Shown: one piece after another, positions 1 through 5,998 of the stretch
How positions within the stretch are numbered: the first letter of the stretch is position 1
Layout: every line of letters begins with the position of its first letter
Assembly: GCA_026225435.1 (NCBI GenBank)
Contig: JAMFST010001500.1
Span: forward strand, 1-7,442
Direction of reading: 5' to 3'
From: Labilithrix luteola
GTDB lineage: Bacteria; Myxococcota_A; Polyangia; Polyangiales; Polyangiaceae
DNA length: 7,442 nucleotides
Notes under the pieces: model-generated
The model's input: the letters and a program-made list of their open reading frames with translations, nothing else
Told to the model about the DNA's origin: nothing
Databases searched by the model: none
Translations under genes and position numbers: made by a program

Positions 1-2
1 AG

Positions 3-185
3 ACCGAAGCCCAGGCCGCGGTCGACCGAGCTCTGTCGCTCGTTCCGGCGGACGTGGCCACCGCTCTCCTCGCCGCCCGCGTCGCCGCCACCCGCACCGA
101 GCGCGCCGCGACGACGAGCCCGCCACCGGCTCGCGCAGGGAAAACGCGATCCTCGTGGTGGTCGTGGCTACGGAAGAAGAGCTAG
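3..185 (+). CDS. C-terminal fragment of an unidentified protein (5' end outside the window)
   Basis: The frame starting at base 3 is open from the window edge to a TAG at 183-185, giving 60 residues. Nearly every codon ends in G or C, as in the clear genes here, and the other two plus-strand frames look less protein-like. The visible part begins with an Ala/Val-rich, probably helical stretch (TEAQAAVDRALSLVPADVAT). It then becomes a Pro/Ala/Thr-rich linker and ends in a Trp/Lys/Arg-rich tail (SSWWSWLRKKS) that could lie against a membrane. I do not recognise the family. It converges on yggS with only 21 bp between the two stop codons. A competing frame ending in a TAG at 204-206 is possible but has poorer codon use. 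Confidence 0.5.
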   Translation, partial: TEAQAAVDRALSLVPADVATALLAARVAATRTERAATTSPPPARAGKTRSSWWSWLRKKS

Positions 186-206
186 CGGATTCGCCCGCCT
201 GCTAGC
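181..206. terminator. Possible bidirectional terminator hairpin between convergent genes
   Basis: Two GCTAGC copies (181-186 and 201-206) flank a 14-bp spacer. GCTAGC is its own reverse complement, so the copies pair, and a further GG (187-188)/CC (198-199) extends the stem past a one-base bulge, leaving a loop of about 9 nt. The hairpin sits exactly between the stop of the plus-strand gene and the stop of yggS. On the minus strand it is followed by TCTTCTTCCG, which is moderately T-rich; the plus side has no T tract. The position suits a terminator, but the structure is weak by the usual intrinsic-terminator standard. Confidence 0.3.
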
Positions 207-887
207 CTAATCGCGCTTCGGTCGCTCGCCGAAGATCGCCGTGCCGATGCGCACGTAGGTCGATCCCGCGGCCACGGCCAGCTCGAGATCGTCGCTCATC
301 CCCATCGACAGCTCGGGGAGCCGCGCGACGCCGCCGTGCAGGTTGCGCAGGCTCGCCAGCGCTCCGAAGGTGCTCGCTGCCGTCGCCGGATCGTCCGCCG
401 GCGGCATGGTCATCAGGCCGGTGACACGCAGCTCCGGGAGCGCCTCCACGCCGGTGAGCAGCTCGTCGAGCTCCTGCGGCGGAACCCCGTGCTTGGTCGA
501 CTCGCCCGACACGTTCACCTCGATCATCACCTCGAGCCGGCTCGTCGATCGTCGCGCGAGCTCCTTCGCCGTCCCCATGCCATCGAGCGAGTGCACCACC
601 CGCGCGTGCGCCGCGACCAGCTTCGCCTTGTTCGACTGCAGGTGCCCGATGAAGTGCCACTCGAGATCCGCGAGATCGGCCAGCTCCTCCGCCTTCTTCG
701 CCAGCTCCTGCGCGTAGCTCTCACCGAAGATTCGCTGCCCAGCGGCGTATGCCTCGCGGATCGCCTCGACCGGGTGATACTTCGACACCGCCACCAGCCG
801 CACCGTCGAAGGGGGCCGCCCGGCTGCCTGCGCCGCTTGCTCGATCCGCGCGCGCACCTCGCGGAGGCGATCGGCGACGGAGCTCAT
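207..887 (-). CDS. yggS: YggS/PLPBP-family pyridoxal 5'-phosphate homeostasis protein
   Basis: This 226-residue, single-domain cytoplasmic protein belongs to the YggS/PROSC (PLPBP) family. These bind PLP without known catalysis and buffer the cellular vitamin B6 and amino/keto-acid pools. Visible hallmarks, in order, are the PLP lysine in VAVSK at K36 (the same number as in E. coli YggS), the FGESYAQE motif, EWHFIGHLQSNK, the strand VMIEVNVSGESTKHG, GLMTMPP, the phosphate-binding-type LSMGMSDDLELAV and the closing VRIGTAIFGER. Length and order are those of the full family, so the gene looks intact. I chose the ATG at 885-887 over an in-frame start at 933-935. It has an AGGAG (897-901) 9 nt upstream, the family begins near here, and the A of this ATG starts an ATGA shared with the stop of the upstream methyltransferase. 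It is probably translated by coupling as the last gene of the rpoZ operon. Confidence 0.96.
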   Translation of the reverse strand: MSSVADRLREVRARIEQAAQAAGRPPSTVRLVAVSKYHPVEAIREAYAAGQRIFGESYAQELAKKAEELADLADLEWHFIGHLQSNKAKLVAAHARVVHSLDGMGTAKELARRSTSRLEVMIEVNVSGESTKHGVPPQELDELLTGVEALPELRVTGLMTMPPADDPATAASTFGALASLRNLHGGVARLPELSMGMSDDLELAVAAGSTYVRIGTAIFGERPKRD

Positions 888-1707
888 CGCGCCCGGCTCC
901 TGGACGTGATCCGTTTCGCCGCCCGCGCGTGCCACACCATGGTGTCGCTGTCGCGCTGGAGCGGCCCGCCTTCGAAGTCGCCGTACACCGCCTCGACCTC
1001 GAAGCCGTTGTAGTGCAGCAGCGCCTCTCCTGCGGGTAGAACTGCCGGTGCGTCAGCGGCATGTGCCACTCGCGCTCGGGCGCCCCCTTCGGCTCGAACT
1101 CCATCGAGACGAAGAGCACCTGGCGCACCGGATCGTAGTCGAAGCGCTCGCGGTACTTCACCACCTCGCCGGTCCCCGCGTGACGGAAAGGCGGCGTCCC
1201 GAACGGCTTGCTCGGCGTGCGCGCCAGGTTCTCGGCCAGCGGGATCGACAGGTCGGAGACGAAGAGCCCACCCGGCGTCAGGTGCTCGTGCACCCGGGCG
1301 AAGAAGCGCTCCACGTCGTCGCGCGTATACAGATGCAGCGCGGTGTTGAACGGACAGATCACCAGCGGGAAGCGCTTGCCCAGCTGCAGGGCACGCATGT
1401 CCCCGCGCTTCAGCGAGACGCGGGCGCGCACGGTGGGCGCCTCGGCCGCGAGCCGCCGGCGCAGATCGGCCAGCATCGGCGCGGCCAGGTCCACCCCGAC
1501 CACCTTGATCCCGTGACGCGCCACCGGGAGGGCGATGCGCCCGTTCCCCACGCCGTACTCCAGCATGGTACCGCCCGCGCGCTGCGCCAGCCCGACGTAC
1601 ATGTGTACATCGTTCCAGCGATCGGCGTAGGTCGCCGTGTAGTAGGCGGGGTCCTGGTAGTGAGCGCTCGTCCCCGCCGCGAGCTCGCGATCCACCTTGC
1701 GAGCCAC
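884..1707 (-). pseudogene. Class I SAM-dependent methyltransferase, apparently frameshifted
   Basis: This is a soluble Rossmann-fold methyltransferase of unknown substrate. From the GTG at 1707 it reads a YYTATYADRW N-terminus (22-31), motif I EYGVGNGR (50-57), the acidic SAM-ribose region VVGVDL (69-74), GDMRAL (102-107), and CPFNTALHLYTRDD (118-131). HLTPGGLFVSDL (142-153) is a typical post-motif strand and turn. The frame holds to about residue 227 (THRQFYPQE). After that it turns into Arg/Ser/Cys-rich nonsense, while an adjacent frame continues sensibly as EALLHYNGFEVEAVYGDFEG to a TGA at 884-886. The whole is 824 nt, one base short of 275 codons, so one missing base around 1024-1030 explains it; a restored protein would have 274 residues. 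The native TGA overlaps the yggS ATG as ATGA. GTG 1707 is the only usual start after the in-frame TGA at 1744-1746, and no good Shine-Dalgarno is seen. It lies 42 bp after rpoZ. The break may be a real mutation or a sequencing error. Confidence 0.85.
897..901 (-). promoter_or_regulatory. Ribosome binding site of yggS
   Basis: AGGAG on the minus strand lies 9 nt before the ATG at 887. It sits inside the last codons of the methyltransferase gene and supports the shorter yggS start. Confidence 0.7.
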
Positions 1708-1749
1708 GGCGTGACGGAGAGCGGTTACAGCGAGCTCAGCAGATCAGAT

Positions 1750-1992
1750 TCAGGTGAGGCCGGCGCGGTGCTGACCGTCGATCCACTCGACCACGGCGTC
1801 GTGGCTGGGGCGGTCGAAGTGCACCTTGCCCGCGGCGATCTCGCGCAGCGCGGTGACGGCAGCCTTGTTCTTCGAGGGGACCAGCGATGGGCTGCCCTTC
1901 ATGAGCTGACGCGTGCGGTGAGCGGCCAAAATCACGAGCGCAAAGCGGTTTTCTTCGCGTTCGAGGCAATCTTCGACGGTGACTCGGGCCAT
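1750..1992 (-). CDS. rpoZ: DNA-directed RNA polymerase omega subunit
   Basis: This 80-residue protein is the omega subunit, which wraps the beta' C-terminus and aids assembly of the RNA polymerase core. The N-terminal half, [16 protein letters not shown], followed by [13 protein letters not shown] (residues 18-30) and later [20 protein letters not shown] (about 38-57), is the conserved omega core. The C-terminal tail is less conserved, as usual. The ATG at 1990-1992 is preferred over an in-frame ATG at 2050-2052. It gives the family's MARVT start and has a GAGGAG 7 nt upstream, and the longer form would run across the likely promoter. The gene is intact. It heads a likely operon with the methyltransferase (42 bp downstream, same frame) and yggS. 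Confidence 0.97.
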   Translation of the reverse strand: MARVTVEDCLEREENRFALVILAAHRTRQLMKGSPSLVPSKNKAAVTALREIAAGKVHFDRPSHDAVVEWIDGQHRAGLT

Positions 1993-1999
1993 GGTGCTT

Positions 2000-2005
2000 C
2001 TCCTC
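2000..2005 (-). promoter_or_regulatory. Strong Shine-Dalgarno of rpoZ
   Basis: GAGGAG on the minus strand is 7 nt from the ATG at 1992. It decides the rpoZ start against the longer in-frame alternative. Confidence 0.8.
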
Positions 2006-2022
2006 TTCGAAACGGGCCGCGC

Positions 2023-2052
2023 AATATAGGTCGGAACCGCTCGGAATGGCAA
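2023..2052 (-). promoter_or_regulatory. Sigma70-type promoter for the rpoZ operon
   Basis: On the minus strand TTGCCA (2047-2052) and TATATT (2023-2028) are separated by 18 bp. These are close to the housekeeping -35 and -10 consensus, and the TATATT is one of the few A/T-rich spots in this GC-rich region. The promoter fills the short gap between the stop of the upstream lipoprotein gene (2057) and rpoZ, and would start transcription about 20-25 nt before the GAGGAG. No experimental start is known; this is read from sequence only. Confidence 0.6.
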
Positions 2053-2056
2053 GCCG

Positions 2057-2485
2057 TCACAGGAACGAGCTGATGGGGAAGTCGACCGGAACGGTGTAAT
2101 TCGAGTCGTCGACGATGTCGAAAGGGTCGATGTCGACCACCGTGGTTCGCGCCTGACCGGTCGCGTCCAGCAGGTGGGCCGTCGCCGAGAAACGCCCCGG
2201 GCTCAACGAGATGACGAAGCTCCCGTCGGTGCAGGGCTGCTGGTAGTCGTCGCCGACCTGCGCGCCGCTCTGATCGTACACCTCGATCGCGATCTGGCTG
2301 GCGCCTTGCGCCGCGCACTCGGAGGGATCGCTCGAGCCGCCGAGGGTCCACTCGACGGTGACCGTCCCCTCCCCGTCGCCCTGGGAGTATGGACCGTCAC
2401 TCTGGCCAAGGCCGTCGTCGTTGCTGCAGGCGGTGACGAGGCTCGCGAGCGCGCAGGCGGTGAGGACGGAGCGCAACCTTCGCAT
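2057..2485 (-). CDS. Small predicted lipoprotein of unknown function
   Basis: This 142-residue protein starts with a basic n-region (MRRLRS) and a hydrophobic stretch ending in a good lipobox, LVTAC, with the acylated cysteine at C20. After a Gly/Ser/Asp-rich linker the mature part (about 42-142) reads as a compact beta-type domain. It contains [19 protein letters not shown], a CAAQ...PC cysteine pair (about C57 and C84) that could form a disulfide, [15 protein letters not shown] and a final VDFPISSFL. The pattern suggests an immunoglobulin-like or prealbumin-like sandwich at the cell envelope. I do not recognise a named family, and similar orphan lipoproteins are common in myxobacteria. The ATG at 2483-2485 has only a weak GGACGG upstream. 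It lies 45 bp after the next lipoprotein gene and ends just before the rpoZ promoter. Confidence 0.85.
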   Translation of the reverse strand: MRRLRSVLTACALASLVTACSNDDGLGQSDGPYSQGDGEGTVTVEWTLGGSSDPSECAAQGASQIAIEVYDQSGAQVGDDYQQPCTDGSFVISLSPGRFSATAHLLDATGQARTTVVDIDPFDIVDDSNYTVPVDFPISSFL

Positions 2486-2530
2486 CCGTCCACTGTACCT
2501 CGCCTGGCGCTCGCTCGCTTCAGACCTCTC

Positions 2531-2878
2531 TCAGCGGTGCTCTTCGACCCGGACGTCGCCGCGGACTTCCCCGCGACCCTCGGCCGGGCGGCGGTTCATC
2601 ACCTCCGGGCGACGGCGCTGCAGCTCGGCCGGCTCCGAGCGGTAGTTCACCCAGGCGCCGCCGTTGCCGCGGTAATACCAGCGGTTGTTGTAGAAGTACG
2701 TCGGGTGCCCTTCGTAGACCACCGAGGGATACGTCTCGATGTTCGGCGGCGCGGGCGCCTCGACGTAGTCCGGCTGCACGGTGGCGTAGCAGCCGCCGAG
2801 GGTGGACGCGGCGGCGCAAGCGATCGCGCCTGCGGCAACAGCCTTCACCGCGACGCGCAACATCAGGTTCCCAGTCAT
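2531..2878 (-). CDS. Small predicted lipoprotein, Tyr/Pro/Arg-rich
   Basis: This is a 115-residue exported protein. A hydrophobic signal (about residues 8-29) ends in LGGC with the likely acylated C30; Gly at -2 is acceptable but not the best lipobox. The mature region has a Pro/Glu-rich start, then YPSVVYEGHPTYFYNNRWYY (about 50-69). This is a YxG...Y...RWYYR motif typical of short envelope proteins in myxobacteria and other proteobacteria that carry aromatic-rich segments. An Arg/Glu-rich, probably disordered tail (about 80-115) follows. No enzymatic motif is visible and I cannot assign a function. The ATG at 2876-2878 is well supported by AAGGAG (2887-2892) 8 nt upstream. It is the second gene after the YceI-like gene, with 60 bp between them. 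Confidence 0.85.
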   Translation of the reverse strand: MTGNLMLRVAVKAVAAGAIACAAASTLGGCYATVQPDYVEAPAPPNIETYPSVVYEGHPTYFYNNRWYYRGNGGAWVNYRSEPAELQRRRPEVMNRRPAEGRGEVRGDVRVEEHR

Positions 2879-2886
2879 GATCGAAT

Positions 2887-2892
2887 CTCCTT
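2887..2892 (-). promoter_or_regulatory. Shine-Dalgarno of the 2531-2878 lipoprotein gene
   Basis: AAGGAG on the minus strand lies 8 nt before the ATG at 2878 and fixes the start of the small lipoprotein. Confidence 0.7.
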
Positions 2893-2938
2893 CTGCGTGT
2901 TCGACGAATGGTCACGCGAGAAGCTGCTGCTCCACAAG

Positions 2939-3757
2939 TTACTTTGCGCTCGCGTCCAGCAATGAAGTCGACGGCGTCGCGTCGAGAGCGACGCTGACCT
3001 TGGCGGTGTCGGTGATCTTGTCGCCGACCTTCTCGAGCGAGCCGGCGAGGAATTTCCCCGCGACGTCGCGCGGCTTCACGTCGTGCTCCTTGAGCGAGAC
3101 GCTCATCGGCTCGACGGTCTCCACGTGCAGCGACGCCGCCGGCGCGTCCGCCGTCGCTCCCGGCCTGGCCACCACCGAGAGCACCACCGTCTTCGGCGAC
3201 GTCACGCCGTGCAGCCAGAGGTTCCCGGTCACGGTGAGCTGGAGCTTGCGCACGCCGTCGGCCAGCGGCACGTCGGTGAGCCGGCTCGCGGTGGCCCCGG
3301 CGACGCTCGCCTTGGCGAACGTGAAGCGCGCCCAGCGATCCGCCTCGCGGTTGGGGGAGTCGGCCCCGATCTCCATCCAGTTGTGCGCGTGCCCGGTCTG
3401 CGCGGTGTCCTTGGCTGGATCACCGAAGGTCTCCGTGACCAGGGTCTGAAGATCCACGTCGATCTCCCCGCTGCTCGCCGCGAGCGAATCCGCGTCGAGG
3501 TCGATCGCGCCGCGTAGATGGTCGGCGTGCCCCTTGATCTTCTCGAGGGGCGCATCGATGAGAAATCCCGCGTTTCCCTGCTCCGAAATGGCGTAGCGGG
3601 TCACCCCGTGCGCCGGTGTCGTGGCCGCCTCGAGCGCGGGAGGAGGCGCGCTTCGCTGTCCAACCGCAGAGGAATCTTCCTTCTGCGTCTGAATAAAGAA
3701 GTACCCACCCGCCGCCAAGACGACGACCGCCCCCGCCGCCACCAGCCCCTTGTTCAT
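2939..3757 (-). CDS. YceI-like protein with N-terminal membrane anchor
   Basis: This 272-residue protein has an uncharged N-terminal segment (about 4-22, LVAAGAVVVLAAGGYFF). No clear cleavage site follows, so I infer a membrane-anchored periplasmic protein. A Pro/Ala linker (about 33-50) leads to a YceI-type lipocalin-like domain (about 53-258). Features matching the family are FLIDAPLEKIKGHADHLRGA (65-84), IDVDLQTLVT (99-108), the MEIGA segment (128-132) and the hallmark TGNLWLHGVTSPKTVVLSV (177-195). YceI proteins bind isoprenoid-type lipids in the periplasm, and some act in stress responses. Usual members are about 190 residues with a cleaved signal, so the anchor and C-terminal extension make this one longer. 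The ATG at 3755-3757 has no strong Shine-Dalgarno. It is the first gene of the leftward series, and its upstream region is shared with the divergent lipoprotein gene. Confidence 0.85.
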   Translation of the reverse strand: MNKGLVAAGAVVVLAAGGYFFIQTQKEDSSAVGQRSAPPPALEAATTPAHGVTRYAISEQGNAGFLIDAPLEKIKGHADHLRGAIDLDADSLAASSGEIDVDLQTLVTETFGDPAKDTAQTGHAHNWMEIGADSPNREADRWARFTFAKASVAGATASRLTDVPLADGVRKLQLTVTGNLWLHGVTSPKTVVLSVVARPGATADAPAASLHVETVEPMSVSLKEHDVKPRDVAGKFLAGSLEKVGDKITDTAKVSVALDATPSTSLLDASAK

Positions 3758-3809
3758 GGCGCAGCTATTGCTGATGTAGGTGTCGCGCGTAAAGCATTTC
3801 TTGGCGCAC

Positions 3810-3839
3810 GTGACTGCGCTCGAGCCGAGCGATAGTCAC
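3810..3839. repeat. Interrupted inverted repeat in a divergent promoter region
   Basis: GTGACT (3810-3815) and CGCTCG (3817-3822) are followed, after a 3-nt centre, by CGAGCG (3826-3831) and AGTCAC (3834-3839). This makes two 6-bp pairs of arms on each side, separated by a 1-nt/2-nt internal loop. The dyad lies in the 111-bp gap between the divergent YceI-like and SUMF1-like lipoprotein genes, starting 53 bp from one start codon and ending 30 bp from the other. It could be an operator for a dimeric regulator or a 5'-UTR hairpin of the plus-strand transcript. The rest of the gap shows no convincing -10/-35 pair. Confidence 0.5.
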
Positions 3840-3868
3840 ACCTTCGACCGCGGAGATCCCTGCCGACC

Positions 3869-5998
3869 ATGACGCCCAAGCTTCGCCCTGCACTGCTCGC
3901 CCAGCTGTGCGCCGTTTCCTTCGCCGCCTTGGGGTTTGCCGCCTGCGTGTCTTCGACCGCGCAGGATGGTTTCACGGGCACGGACGCGGGCGGCGCGCAG
4001 CTCGGCGACGACACCGGCAAGACCGACGCGGCGGCCGGCAAGGCGGACAGCGGCAACGGCAGCACCCTCAACGGTGAAGGCGGCGTGTCCGCCGAGTGCA
4101 AGAGCGGCGCGGACTGCGCCTCGCAGATCTGCACGAGCAACGGCACCTGCGCCGCCGCCACCTGTAACGACGGCGCCAAGAACGGCGACGAGACCGACGT
4201 GGACTGCGGCGGCGGCACCTGCCCGGCCTGCGACACGCTCAAAGGTTGCTCGGCCAACAGCGATTGCTCCAGCGACGTGTGCAAGAGCGGCGTCTGCCGC
4301 ACCCCGTCCCCCGGCGACTCGGTGAGGAACGGCAACGAGACCGGCGTCGACTGCGGCGGCGCCGGCAACCCGACCTGCCCGACCGGCCAGACGTGCGCCG
4401 TTCGCACCGACTGCACGAGCGACGTCTGCTCCGCCGGTGTCTGCGCCGACGGTGCTGGCTGCAACGACGGCAAGAAGGACGGCACCGAGACCGACATCGA
4501 CTGCGGCGGCGCCTCCTGCCCGTCCTGCGCGACCAGCAAGGCCTGCACGGCCGGCAGCGACTGCCAGAGCGACGTCTGCAACGTGACCTGCCAGGCGGCG
4601 AGCTACGCCGACGGCATCAAGAACGGCGCCGAGACCGACATCGACTGCGGCGGCAGCGGGAGCAGCAGCACCCACGCTTGCGCGGCGGCGGCCACCTGCG
4701 TCACCGACACCGACTGCGCCAGCGACGGCTGCGACTACACCAAGCACTGCGCCATCCGTCGCAGCTGCGTCGGCACCTCGCCGAGCGGCGGCCACTACGG
4801 CGCCGATACGTGCGGCAGCGGCGGCGCCGGGAGCACCGGCACGCAGGCCTGGGAGAGCTGCTGCACCACCGTCCCGGTCACCGTCACCGAGGGCTCGCCG
4901 TCGAAGACCCAGACCATCGCCTTCGACAAGTACCGCGTCACCGCCGGCCGCTTCCGCGCCTTCCTCGAGGCGGTGAACTACGACGTGCGCGACTTCGTGC
5001 AGAGCGCGCGCACGGCCGGCCAGGTCCCCACCGTGCCGAACCCGAGCTCCAGCAACGTGGCCGGGCAGACGCTGCTCGACCCGGCCTGGGATACCTACCT
5101 GCCGACGAGCCTCGAAGGCGACGCCGACGAGACCCCCGACTGCGACAACGGCGGCTGGAGCACGACCGGCTACAGCTGCACCGCCGGCTCGACCTACTCG
5201 CCGGTGTACACCTCGGTGCAGAAGCAGCTCGGCGACACCATCTTCAAGGCGAACTCGCAGCCCGTCGTCCAGGGCTGCAGCTACAGCTCGCCCGGTACGC
5301 ACATGTACTATCTCGGCATTCCCGACGACGACGGGACGACCGCGCAGTACGACCAGTCGGACTACGACGAGCGCCCCCTGCAGTGCGTCGACTACCTGAT
5401 GGCGCAGGCCTTCTGCGTCTGGGACGGCGGCGGACGCCTGGAGACCGTGGACGAGTGGGCCGCAGCCTGGGGCCCCGGCACCATGCCCTGGTCGTCCGAC
5501 ACCGCCGACAAGGACGGGCGGGGGACGGCGTTCTCCAAGCTGATCCCGGCGGCCGGCACCAGCAGCACTTACTACGGCTGCCGCTGGCCCTACGCTAACG
5601 ACTCGACCATCCAGGGGAGCGGCTGCCCGGTCATCCCGGATTCCACGCACACCATCGAGCTGGCCGACTACCAGTACAATTATCAGTACCCGTCGCCCGT
5701 CAGCGACTCGGTCGACTTCATGACCTTCATCGCTGCCCCCGGGCGCACCCTCGGTCGCTCGTCCACCGGCGCGGCCGACATCATCGGCGGTCTGCTCGAG
5801 ATGACCTCGGACATCACCGGCACGGGGCGCACGCTCTCGCCGTTCCCGACGAAGAACACCGCCGCGCCGACCGTCACCTGGGCCGGCAACGGCTCCTGGG
5901 AAGTGCACAACTACTCGGAGAAGACGGCTTATCCCGGCGCGTACGGTCTCACGGACAAGTACGGCAAGCAGGGGCTCCGTTGCGTGCACACGAACTGA
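3869..5998 (+). CDS. Lipoprotein with myxobacterial Cys-rich repeats and a SUMF1-like domain
   Basis: This 709-residue exported protein has a signal sequence ending GFAAC (C26 probably acylated; Phe at -3 is atypical). A Gly/Asp/Ala-rich linker (about 30-75) leads to a half repeat (77-94). Four cysteine-rich repeats follow (about 99-294), each with the pattern NGxETDxDCGG, CPxC or a variant, and DCxSDVC. A SCVG...TCG...ESCC junction (300-332) leads into a formylglycine-generating-enzyme/SUMF1-like C-type-lectin-fold domain (about 350-706). It shows YRVTAGRFRAFLEA (355-368), CVDYLMAQAFCVWDGGGRLE (506-525), DEWAAAW (528-534), GGLLEMTSD (640-648), GSW (675-677) and GLRCV (702-706). In true FGE a Cys pair that binds Cu(I) follows the GSW; here that stretch (EVHNYSEKT) has no cysteine. 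I therefore infer a structural or binding role rather than sulfatase activation. The ATG at 3869 has only a distant GGAG. The 3' end overlaps the CusF-like gene by 19 nt, which suggests one transcript. Confidence 0.92.
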   Translation: MTPKLRPALLAQLCAVSFAALGFAACVSSTAQDGFTGTDAGGAQLGDDTGKTDAAAGKADSGNGSTLNGEGGVSAECKSGADCASQICTSNGTCAAATCNDGAKNGDETDVDCGGGTCPACDTLKGCSANSDCSSDVCKSGVCRTPSPGDSVRNGNETGVDCGGAGNPTCPTGQTCAVRTDCTSDVCSAGVCADGAGCNDGKKDGTETDIDCGGASCPSCATSKACTAGSDCQSDVCNVTCQAASYADGIKNGAETDIDCGGSGSSSTHACAAAATCVTDTDCASDGCDYTKHCAIRRSCVGTSPSGGHYGADTCGSGGAGSTGTQAWESCCTTVPVTVTEGSPSKTQTIAFDKYRVTAGRFRAFLEAVNYDVRDFVQSARTAGQVPTVPNPSSSNVAGQTLLDPAWDTYLPTSLEGDADETPDCDNGGWSTTGYSCTAGSTYSPVYTSVQKQLGDTIFKANSQPVVQGCSYSSPGTHMYYLGIPDDDGTTAQYDQSDYDERPLQCVDYLMAQAFCVWDGGGRLETVDEWAAAWGPGTMPWSSDTADKDGRGTAFSKLIPAAGTSSTYYGCRWPYANDSTIQGSGCPVIPDSTHTIELADYQYNYQYPSPVSDSVDFMTFIAAPGRTLGRSSTGAADIIGGLLEMTSDITGTGRTLSPFPTKNTAAPTVTWAGNGSWEVHNYSEKTAYPGAYGLTDKYGKQGLRCVHTN
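4163..4750 (+). repeat. Four tandem Cys-rich repeat units within the lipoprotein gene
   Basis: Four units of about 48-50 codons share NGxETDxDCGG-type cores beginning near residues 105, 154, 204 and 252 of the protein, so the DNA period is about 144-150 bp. The units are diverged: unit 2 has TGVDCGG with an insertion before its CP, and unit 4 has a Ser/Gly insertion and lacks the CPxC. Each carries about 6-8 cysteines, probably disulfide-bonded outside the cell. Confidence 0.85.

Noticed and set aside
721..1026. Reading the methyltransferase as a 328-residue protein with a long C-terminal extension
   Set aside because: Beyond residue 227 this frame is out of frame with conserved sequence and overlaps yggS by over 160 bp. 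The neighbouring frame gives the natural end.
1990..2052. Longer rpoZ start at the upstream ATG
   Set aside because: It would run through the promoter and lacks the strong GAGGAG seen before the MARVT start.
1048..2073. Plus-strand 341-residue open frame across the methyltransferase and rpoZ
   Set aside because: It covers two clear minus-strand genes and has an Arg/His-rich shadow composition.
3801..3818. Sigma54-like TTGGCGCACGTGACTGCG before the lipoprotein gene
   Set aside because: The GG-to-GC spacing is 11 nt instead of the required 10, so it fails the strict sigma54 rule.
4163..4750. Regular repeats as a possible CRISPR array
   Set aside because: The units are coding, about 147 bp long, diverged, and explained by Cys-rich protein repeats.
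4246..5598. Plus-strand 450-residue open frame inside the lipoprotein gene
   Set aside because: It is an out-of-frame Arg/Leu-rich translation of the same GC-rich DNA with no domain signal.
3836..5989. Very long minus-strand open frame (about 717 residues) opposite the SUMF1-like lipoprotein gene
   Set aside because: It is an antisense shadow. The product is Ala/Gly/Val/Arg low-complexity without motifs, while the plus strand encodes a clear lipoprotein with conserved cysteines and domain motifs.
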